Source: Glycomyces terrestris (GTDB lineage: Bacteria; Actinomycetota; Actinomycetes; Mycobacteriales; Micromonosporaceae). From it: DNA of 64,000 bases. Numbering within the stretch: the stretch's first letter is position 1; every line of letters starts with the position of its first letter. The DNA is taken from contig NZ_RSEB01000003.1 in the NCBI RefSeq assembly GCF_003933745.1, positions 434,001-498,000 on the forward strand. The letters run 5' to 3'. The position numbers and the translations under genes were made by a program. The notes under the pieces are model-generated. The model was not told the origin of the DNA and ran no database searches. It was given only the letters and a program-made list of their open reading frames with translations. Shown one piece after another: positions 14,573 to 24,500 of the stretch.

Positions 14573-15352
14573 TCAGCCGGCCCGGTAGGTCCCGGCGTCC
14601 TTGTCGGCCATGCCGTGTCGGGCGATGAGGTCGAGCCAGGCGAGGTAGTTCGCCGAGGACGCGGTGGGGTCGATCCGCTCGGCGCCGAACGCCTCGCGCA
14701 GGGCCTGGAAGCCGCGCGTGGTCTGCGGGCCGAAGTCGCCGTCGATCGCCATGTCCGTGATGCCCGCGAGATCCCTTGCGGCCCACTGGATGATCGTGGT
14801 GTCGGTCTGGTAGTCCCAGTCGGCGGCGACGGCGCGGCGGCCGCGGTCGACGTGGATGTGGTTCCAGTGGGAGCCGTCCGGGTCGTTGTGGCAGTGGAGG
14901 ACGGTGCCGAAGTGCTTGCGGCAGACCGCAATCACGGCGAGGTAGCGGCGCCTGAGGTAGCGGCGGCGCTCGCGCCCGTGCTTGGCCGTGTCCACGTAAT
15001 GGCCTGAGCCCCAGTCGAACCGGGTGAAGTCGATGGCGGCGCCGTAGCGGTGGTAGCCGGGCTTGCAGACCTTCGCGCCGGCGACGCCGGTCCACTGGTA
15101 GCCCCACGGGCCGTCGCTGCGCGCGTGCGCCTGCCCGAGGGCGTGGAGGTCGCGCATGACGCGGCCGGCCTGGGTGTGCGTCTCCTCGTGCATCGTGAAG
15201 GAGGTGACCGAGGGGTGCACGCCGTACCCGGTGTCGCTGAAGGCGGTGCGGTAGCGCATCTTCCAGGAGGTGTCGTAGAGCCAGTCGCGGGTGATGTCGG
15301 GGAGCTCGCAGCTCGACCTGGCGAACGCCTTGCTGCTGCTGGGGAATGCCAT
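14573..15352 (-). CDS. M15/extensin-like peptidase with C-terminal peptidoglycan-binding domain
   Basis: A 259-residue protein. His101 and Asp108 in YHRYGAAIDF, with HWNHIHVD (His165, His167), give the H-x6-D...HxH pattern of zinc D-Ala-D-Ala carboxypeptidase/extensin-like C-terminal domains. Residues 185-230 (TIIQWAARDL, DGDFGPQTTRGFQAL) form a PG_binding_1 domain. There is no obvious N-terminal signal peptide, which is odd for a wall enzyme, and the first 20 residues are polar. Neighbours on the same strand are secreted proteins (15 bp before, 14 bp after), so an extracytoplasmic role is likely. Confidence 0.7.
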   Translation of the reverse strand: MAFPSSSKAFARSSCELPDITRDWLYDTSWKMRYRTAFSDTGYGVHPSVTSFTMHEETHTQAGRVMRDLHALGQAHARSDGPWGYQWTGVAGAKVCKPGYHRYGAAIDFTRFDWGSGHYVDTAKHGRERRRYLRRRYLAVIAVCRKHFGTVLHCHNDPDGSHWNHIHVDRGRRAVAADWDYQTDTTIIQWAARDLAGITDMAIDGDFGPQTTRGFQALREAFGAERIDPTASSANYLAWLDLIARHGMADKDAGTYRAG

Positions 15353-15367
15353 GGGTCCTCCTCCGCG

Positions 15368-16354
15368 CTACCGGTGCCCTCTGATGTGGATGGTGGTGCC
15401 GTCGGTCTCGAGTCGCAGCCCGGGCCGCCCGGGGACGGCGAGGACCTGGCCGAGGCAGGCGCAGTCGCGGGCCGCGCCGCCGGGCCCGGTCTCGGTCCCG
15501 CCGTCGGCGAAGCGGGTCTCGGTGATCGTGCCGTCCCGGTCGGAGTAGAGGCTGACGTGCGCGTCGCCGGCGACGGCGGCCATCGGTCGGCCCGCGCCCG
15601 CGACCGTCCCCGCGGGGGCGAGGACGAGCGCGGGGGACGCGGACTCGGTGAGGCGGCCGGTGTAGGCGAACTGGGTGCCGGCGCCGTCGGCGACGGCCGC
15701 GAAGAGGCCGCGGTCGGTCTCGGCGAGGACGGTGCCGTAGCCCTCGCCGAGGCCGGAGGCGAGCGGCTGCTCGGTCCAGGTGCGGCCGCCGTCGGCGCTG
15801 ACGGCGAGGTGGCTGCGGGAGAGGACGGCCAGGTGCTCGTCGGGGCCGCCTTCGATCGCGACGGCGAGGCCGTTGCCGAGCGGGGTGGCGGCGGTGGCGA
15901 TGCCGGAGCGGATGGCCTCGGGGACGGGCAGGTCGACGTACGCGCCGACGCCGTCCCGGACGCGCACGAGCGCGGGCCGGGCGCGGTCGGGCGCGAGTTC
16001 CCTCGCGCCGGTGACCCACAGGATCGCGCCGGCCGCGGCCATCGAGTGGGGCGTGAAGTCGGCGGGCAGCGGCAGCGGGAGCGGCGGCCCGAGGACGCCG
16101 GTGACGGTCTCCGCGCTCTCGACGGGTTCGAGGACGCGGAGGGCGTGGCCGGCGTCGGGTTCGGCGGTGAGCACGAGGAGCTCGCCGTCCCGGCCGGTCC
16201 AGCCGGCCGCGGCGGCGCAGACCTGCGGGTTCCCGGCGGCGCGGGCGGGCCGCGCCGGGACCCCCGCGGCTCCGGCGACGAGGGCGGCCGCTCCGGTGAG
16301 GACGGTGCGGCGGGTCAGGCGCGGAGTGGCGCCTGCGCTACCAGTGAAGGCCAT
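15368..16354 (-). CDS. Tat-signal secreted protein, probable beta-propeller
   Basis: A 328-residue protein. The N-terminus TPRLTRRTVLTGAAALVAGA is a twin-arginine signal, cleaved near RPARAAGNP. The mature part contains sialidase/BNR-type motifs: SADGGRTWTEQPLA is a clear Asp-box (S-x-D-x-G-x-x-W), and SDRDGTITETRF is similar. The neuraminidase catalytic Arg triad is not evident, so glycan binding rather than hydrolysis is likelier. It is the first gene of a three-gene run with the extensin-like peptidase and lipoprotein. CATAGT lies 6 nt before the ATG. Confidence 0.65.
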   Translation of the reverse strand: MAFTGSAGATPRLTRRTVLTGAAALVAGAAGVPARPARAAGNPQVCAAAAGWTGRDGELLVLTAEPDAGHALRVLEPVESAETVTGVLGPPLPLPLPADFTPHSMAAAGAILWVTGARELAPDRARPALVRVRDGVGAYVDLPVPEAIRSGIATAATPLGNGLAVAIEGGPDEHLAVLSRSHLAVSADGGRTWTEQPLASGLGEGYGTVLAETDRGLFAAVADGAGTQFAYTGRLTESASPALVLAPAGTVAGAGRPMAAVAGDAHVSLYSDRDGTITETRFADGGTETGPGGAARDCACLGQVLAVPGRPGLRLETDGTTIHIRGHR

Positions 16355-16443
16355 GGGAGCACTATGACCAATGATGCTGCCTTATACGGCCGAATCGCGA
16401 ACTTTCATTCCATAGTGGTATTGCAATCCGGATCGGTGCGTGA

Positions 16444-17673
16444 TCACAGCCAGACGAGGGCGGCCAGGCCCGCGGCCGTGGCGGTGACGGCGAGGACGGC
16501 GCCGGCGGCGGTGAACCGGCCGATCGGCACGCGGAGGCGCTGGTCGGCGGGCACCCCGGGGCGGCGGCCGGTGACGAGGTCGAACCAGAGCAGCGTCGCC
16601 ATGGAGGCCCACGGCAGGACCAGCGGGCCGACGTTGGTGCCGATGAGGGCGGCGAGGAGCGCGTCCTCGCGGCCCGGCGGGATCACCGATTCGACGGCGG
16701 CGTAGGCGGGCAGGTTGTTGACGAGGTTCGACAGGCCGGCACCGGTGAGGCCCGCGCGGAACACGCCCGCGTCCCCCGCGCCGGTGCCGGCGAGGGCCGA
16801 GACGAGGGCGTCGCCGCCGTGGCGCATGAGCGCGGGCACGACCAGGAACAGGCCGGCGGTGAGGACGAGGAGCCGCCACGGGATGAGGTCCCAGGACAGG
16901 AGGTCGCGGCGGCGGCGCAGGCAGTGGGCGACGAGGACGGCGGCCGCGGCGGTGGAGACGAGCTGGATCGGGACGTCCGCGACGACGGCGGCGACGAACC
17001 CGGCGCAGACCGCGGCGGCGGTCCAGAAGAGGCGGCGGTCGGCGATGCGCGGCGACCGGGCGGGGACGAGGTAGCGGTCGCGTTCGCGGTGGCGGCGCCG
17101 CCAGAACCCGAGCCAGAGGCAGAGGGCGGTGACGGCGAGGACGGCGAGCTGCGGGGCCCACATGCGGGCGGCGAACGCGAGGGGGTCGAGGCCGATGCGG
17201 TCGGCGGCGAGGAGGTTCGTCAGGTTCGAGACGGGCAGGAGGAGGCTCGCGGTGTTCGCGAGCCAGACGGTCGTCATGGCGAGCGCGAGCGCGGGGGCGC
17301 GGGTGGCGGCGGCGAGGGCGAGCATGACCGGGGTGAGCAGGACGATCGTGGTGTCGAGGTTGAGGAAGACGGTGGTCGCGGAGGCGAGGAGGACGCAGCA
17401 GGCGAACAGCGCGGCGTGGCTGCCGCGCCCGGCGCGGGCGAGGCCGAGCGCGGCCACGTCGAACAGCTGGGACGCCTGCACGATCGCGACCATGACCATG
17501 ACGGTGCCGAGGAACAGCACGAGCGGCGCGACGCGCCCGAGGCTCGCGAGGGCGTCGCCGTTCGGGAGCGCCCCGGTGGCCCAGCACAGCAGCCCGGCGG
17601 CGAGGACGCCTAGGCTGACGAGGTCGAGCCGGTCGAGGCGGAGGCGCCGCACGCGCGTCGGGGTTTCGGTCAC
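16444..17673 (-). CDS. SLC13/ArsB-NhaD-type membrane transporter
   Basis: A 409-residue integral membrane protein with about eleven hydrophobic segments. NLDTTIVLLTPVMLALA and the pseudo-symmetric second motif GLSNLVNNLPAYAAVESV are hallmarks of the ion-transporter superfamily that includes ArsB, NhaD and SLC13 permeases; the second also has LIGTNVGPLVLPWASMATLLW. It is likely a cation/proton antiporter or an anion (arsenite, citrate, sulphate) transporter; the substrate cannot be read from sequence. There is no arsR or arsC nearby. It starts at a GTG with TACCAT ending 7 nt upstream. Confidence 0.75.
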   Translation of the reverse strand: MTETPTRVRRLRLDRLDLVSLGVLAAGLLCWATGALPNGDALASLGRVAPLVLFLGTVMVMVAIVQASQLFDVAALGLARAGRGSHAALFACCVLLASATTVFLNLDTTIVLLTPVMLALAAATRAPALALAMTTVWLANTASLLLPVSNLTNLLAADRIGLDPLAFAARMWAPQLAVLAVTALCLWLGFWRRRHRERDRYLVPARSPRIADRRLFWTAAAVCAGFVAAVVADVPIQLVSTAAAAVLVAHCLRRRRDLLSWDLIPWRLLVLTAGLFLVVPALMRHGGDALVSALAGTGAGDAGVFRAGLTGAGLSNLVNNLPAYAAVESVIPPGREDALLAALIGTNVGPLVLPWASMATLLWFDLVTGRRPGVPADQRLRVPIGRFTAAGAVLAVTATAAGLAALVWL

Positions 17674-17748
17674 CGGGCCAATGGTAGGAACGCCGCGGCC
17701 CGGCGGCCACGGTCAGTGACCGGGTCGTCGGGCCGCGGGATGGCCGTG

Positions 17749-17781
17749 CCCCGGCGGCGAGAGCTCGTCTCGCCGCCGGGG
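17749..17781. terminator. Hairpin between clpB and the transporter gene
   Basis: A perfect 14-bp stem (CCCCGGCGGCGAGA and its complement) with a five-base loop GCTCG. It lies downstream of clpB and upstream of the transporter start, so it probably ends clpB transcription. No long U-tract. Confidence 0.6.
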
Positions 17782-17831
17782 CGTTCCAGCGCGGCGCCCG
17801 GGCTGGACACCGGCGGGCCGGTGGCGGTCGT

Positions 17832-17950
17832 CGCTTCGCAGGACTCAAGCCGATCGCGCAGCGCCAGGGCATGACCGTGGGCGAGCTCGCCGGGCACGTC
17901 AAGGGCGAGTTCCTCGGCGGTGCCGCGGACCTCGCGGAGGCGCGTGCGGC
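17832..17950 (+). pseudogene. Possible DUF1343 (NamZ-like) gene fragment
   Basis: The forward frame reads RFAGLKPIAQRQGMTVGELA followed by GHVKGEFL. This resembles the conserved P-x-P-x-x-H-G-M-T-x-G-E-L-A stretch of DUF1343 exo-N-acetylmuramidases. Only about 40 residues remain, without a start or flanking domain, squeezed between the hairpin and the clpB stop. The key His is Gln here. I read it as a decayed remnant; chance resemblance is possible because the match is short. Confidence 0.3.
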
Positions 17951-20554
<2,604 letters not shown>

Positions 20555-20645
20555 TGCGGTCTGCCTTCCTCTCGCTGGTTCGCTCGTGGGGGCGGCTCGG
20601 ATGCCGGGTCCGAGCGGCCTCGGCGGCCGGATGCCGGGCCGCCAA

Positions 20646-20679
20646 GTTGAGTCTAGACGGCTCAAGTTTTAACGGTGAA
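20646..20679 (-). promoter_or_regulatory. HAIR (HspR) operator and promoter of clpB
   Basis: On the reverse strand CTTGAGC-N7-ACTCAAC occupies 20646-20666 and matches the HAIR consensus CTTGAGT-N7-ACTCAAG at 12 of 14 positions. TTCACC (20674-20679) and TAGACT (20650-20655), 18 bp apart, are plausible -35 and -10 elements, so HspR bound at the box would cover the -10. HspR/HAIR control of clpB and dnaK is known in Streptomyces. Confidence 0.7.
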
Positions 20680-20729
20680 CTTACGGCGTTCGCCCTCAGC
20701 GAACCCGCGGGCGAATTCCGGGCAAGCGT

Positions 20730-20760
20730 AAAGCCCCGAGCCCGGCGGGCTCGGGGCTTT
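20730..20760 (-). terminator. Terminator of the BRCT gene
   Basis: AAAGCCCCGAGCCC pairs with GGGCTCGGGGCTTT around a GGC loop (14-bp stem). On the reverse strand the stem ends in CTTTACGC, a short U-run. It lies 13 bp past the BRCT-domain stop codon. Confidence 0.7.
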
Positions 20761-20773
20761 CCAGTTCCGGGCG

Positions 20774-21484
20774 CTACTTGCGGGCGCCGGTGAGGCCGAA
20801 GATCGACTTGATCTTGGCGAGGAGGCCGGGCTTGGCCTTCTCGGACCCGGCGTCGGTCGTCTCGATCGCGGGCGCCTCGGCCTGGGACGGGACGGCCTTC
20901 TCGGGGTCGGCCGCCGCCTCCTCGGGCTCGTCGATGGCCTCGGCCACCGGCGCGGTGGTCGCGGCGTCGGTGGGCGCCGCCTCCGAGGGCTTCTCGGACT
21001 CGGCGACCGGCTCGAGCTCCTCGACGGGCTCCTCGGCGGGCGCGGTGACCGGCTCGGGGTCGGCAGCGGCGGCGGGCTCGGGCTCGACGTCCGCGGTCGC
21101 GGCGGCGGTCTCGGCCTCGGGCTCGGCCGCGACCTCGACCGCGGGCTCCTCGACGGCCGCGGGGGTCTCGTCGGCCGCGGCCGCGGGGGCCTCGGCCTCC
21201 TCGGCGGCGGCCTCTTCGGCCGCGTCTTCGTCCTCGGCTCCGGCGACGAGTAGGGCGCGGAACTCGGCGACGGTGAGGACCGGGACGCCGGCCTCCTCGG
21301 CCTTCTTCAGGCGCGCCTCGGTGGGCTTGACGGTGTCGTCGACGACCAGGTGGGTCACCGTCTTGGTGAACTGTTTGGCGAGCGCGACATCGGCGTCGGA
21401 CTCGGCGATCGCGCGGGCGGTGTCGGCGTCGGGGCCGGTGCCCAAGACGATGATCCGGACCTTATCTCCCGTCTTCGTCGGCAC
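20774..21484 (-). CDS. BRCT domain protein with long acidic tail
   Basis: A 236-residue protein. Residues 8-82 (VRIIVLGTGPDADTARAIAE, VTHLVVDDTVKPTEARLKKA, GVPVLTVAEFRALL) fit a single BRCT domain, the fold used by NAD-dependent DNA ligase and by some replication and repair proteins to bind phosphopeptides or DNA ends. Residues 85-215 are a disordered Glu/Ala/Pro-rich tail. The C-terminus turns basic and hydrophobic (GLLAKIKSIFGLTGARK), possibly an amphipathic membrane- or DNA-contact helix. The start is a GTG with GGGAGG upstream. It is 114 bp downstream of the DUF3686 ATPase gene on the same strand, and might be linked to it. Confidence 0.75.
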   Translation of the reverse strand: MPTKTGDKVRIIVLGTGPDADTARAIAESDADVALAKQFTKTVTHLVVDDTVKPTEARLKKAEEAGVPVLTVAEFRALLVAGAEDEDAAEEAAAEEAEAPAAAADETPAAVEEPAVEVAAEPEAETAAATADVEPEPAAAADPEPVTAPAEEPVEELEPVAESEKPSEAAPTDAATTAPVAEAIDEPEEAAADPEKAVPSQAEAPAIETTDAGSEKAKPGLLAKIKSIFGLTGARK

Positions 21485-21598
21485 GGGGACCTCCCTTATT
21501 CGTGATTCTGCGGCTGCGGGGCACTGCGGGCCAGAGGGCCAGGCTCTTGTTCGAAAGCGTACCGGGTGTCCGGGTCGGCGCGGCCCAGCGGCGAGCCT

Positions 21599-24500
21599 TT
21601 ATTCCCCGCGGACGCCGCCTCTTCGCTGGAGGGCCGCCTCGATCCCGGCGACGCGGTCCGAGAGCAGCGTGATGGCGCCGACCGCCCTCGACATTGGATC
21701 GTCGCCGCCGCCGCCCAGGGTCTGCTCGCGCCGGAACGCGTCCTTGACGGCCGCCCAGCGCGCCTCGCGCTCGGGCGTGAGGCGCCCGCGCAGCTCGCCG
21801 AGTTTGAGCAGGTTCGACTCCGCGCCGGAGGCGAGCGTCTGCGCCTCGCCCGCGTAGTGGTCGTCGATCACCGCTTCCAGCTCCTCGTCGTTCATGACCG
21901 GGACGACGCGCTCGGCGAGCCGGTTCATGTTCCGGTACGAGCCCTGGAGCAGGAACGGCGGCTCGGTGCGCGCGGCGTCGTCGGTCGCCGCCGACGCGAT
22001 GTACGCGAGGTTGTTGCGCAGCACGGTCTCCTGGATGCGCAGGAGCTTGCGCAGGACCGACAGGACCTGGTCGAGCTCGCCCGCCGAGTACGGGTGCGCG
22101 AGGCCCTCGGGGGCTGCGGTCGGGTCCCCGGCGGCGAGGCGGAGGAGCAGCTGCACGTCGGCGCGGCCGCGCCCGGCGAGCGGGGCGGTCACCTGGTTCG
22201 AGGTGAGCGCGTTCTCGATGTACGACTGGGCGAAGACCTGGTCGCGTCCGGAGAGGACGTCGCCGAGGTTCCACACGTCGGCGCGGTTGGCGAGCATGTC
22301 GGGGATGCGGAACTTCTGGCCGGCCTCGGTGTACGGGTTGCCGGCCATGCACACCGCGAACCGCTTGCCGCGCAGGTCGTACGTGCGGGTGCGGCCGTTC
22401 CAGACGCCCTCCATCTTCCGCTGGGCGTCGCACAGCGAGATGAACTTCTGGAGCAGCTCGGGGTTGGTGTGCTGGATGTCGTCGAGGTAGAGCAGGACGT
22501 TGGAGCCGCATTCGAGCGCGAAGTTGATCTTCTGGACCTCGGCGCGGGCGGTCGCGTTCGGCGCGTCGGCCGGGTCGACCGAGACGGTCTCGTGCCCGAG
22601 CGCGGGGCCGTTGACCTTGACCAGGAGCATCCCGAGCCGGTCGGCGACGTACTCCATGAGGGTCGTCTTGCCGTAGCCGGGCGGGGAGATGAGCATGAGC
22701 ATGCCCGACTGGTCGGTGCGCCGGCCCTCGCCTGAGCCCGCGCCGACCTGCTTGGCGAGGTTCGCGCCGATGAGCGGCAGGTACACGTCGTCGATGAGCT
22801 GGTTGCGCACGAACCCGGCCATCGTCTTGGGCTTGAACTCCTCGATGCGGAGCGTGCGGCGGTGGCGCTCGATGAGGTCGGCGCGGCGGCGCTGGTAGGC
22901 GCGGTAGCCGGGGAGCACGGTGCGGCGGAAGCGCCCGGTGCGCGCCAGGAACTCGTCCAGGCGGAGGGTCAGGACGCGGTTCTCGATGCGCGCGTGGGTG
23001 CCGAGGAGCCCGGGGACGGCGGCGGTGAGCTCGGCGTCGAGGTCGGCGGCGTCGCCGGGGGCGGTCAGGAGCGCGAGGGCCTCGGGGAGGTCGGCGCGGT
23101 CGAAGCGGTCGGTGTCGGCTTGCGCGATGAACGCGTCGAGCCAGTTCCACGCCAGGCCCCACTTGAGGACGAGGTCGCCGAGGGCGGCGAGGTCGTCGTC
23201 CAGGGCAGCCCGGGCGGCGGGTCCGACGTGGTTCGCGAAGGCCGCGAGGAGGGCGCGGGCCCGGCCGGAGGCGGCGAAGGCGGTGCCGGAGGCGAGCTGC
23301 TCGGCGAGGTACTCGGCGGCGAGGCCGGTGTCGGGGGCGAACGCCTCGGTGCGCAGGGCGGGGGCGGCGGCGAGGAAGCCGCCGAGGGCGGCCTCCAGGT
23401 CGGCGACGAGTCCGGCCATGACGTCGGCGCGGCCGAAGGTGTCGCGGGCGCGCGCGAGCGAGCGGGCCTGGGCGCTCCAGGCCGCCTGGCGCTCCTTGCC
23501 TTCGGCGTCGCCGCCGGCCGCGTGCCAGAACAGGCGCGCGAGGGCCCGCTCGGCGGCGGGGTAGCGGAGCAGGCCGGCGCGCTGGTGGAGACGCAGCGCC
23601 TCGGCGAGGATCGCGGCGGCGTCGGCGTCGTGGACGCCGCGCTCGTAGCCCTCGTCGTAGCGTTCTGCGGCGGCCGCGGCGACGAACTTCGGCAGGTCCG
23701 CCTCGGCGAGGAGCTTCGCGGCGCCGTGCTCGGCGAGGAGGGCCGCGGCCAGGTGCTCGGACCGGTAGACGTCCGCGTTCTCCGAGGGCAGGAACTGCTG
23801 CCAGTACGGCTTGGTCTCGGCGAAGCCGGGGTCGTCCACGACGTGCCGGTAGTCGGTGCCGGTGAGGGAGAACGCGAGCGCGTCGCCGCTGGGGACGAGC
23901 GTCAGGTCCAGGGGCTGGGTGTTGACCGGGATGCGGTGCTCGCCGAACTTGACGGCGTCGCCGTCGAAGAGGTCGATGCGGTCGGTCAGGGCGCGGCCGG
24001 CCTCGGCGCGGGCGGCGGCGATGCGGCCCTCGATCTCCTCGGCGCGCACGGTGTCGTCGAGGCCGCGGAGCTCGCCGACGACCTTGCGGAGGCGCTCGAC
24101 CATCGGGTCGGTCGCGAAGTAGGTGTTGACCTCGTCCAGTGAGGACAGTGCCTGGGTGCGGCGGGCGACGGCTTCGAGGATGCGGTCGGCGGAGGCGGCG
24201 AGCTGCTCGGCGCGGCGGGCGGCCTCGTCGAGGAGGTGCTGCTTGCGGGAGGAGAACGCCTCGTAGACGTCGGTGCGCTTGTCGGCGAGCTGAGCGAGGA
24301 ACTCGTCGAAGTCGGCGAAGCGGGTCTCGAGGTTCTCGATGGCGAGCAGGAGGCGGCCGAGCTGCTCGTCGCAGGCGGCGGGGGTGTCGGCGGCGCTGAT
24401 CGCGGCGGTGACGGACTGGCCGAGGAGCGCGAACTCGGCGGCGAACTCGGCCCTGCCCTCGCCGACGGCGAGTTCGCGGCGGCGCGCGGCGAGGGCGGCG

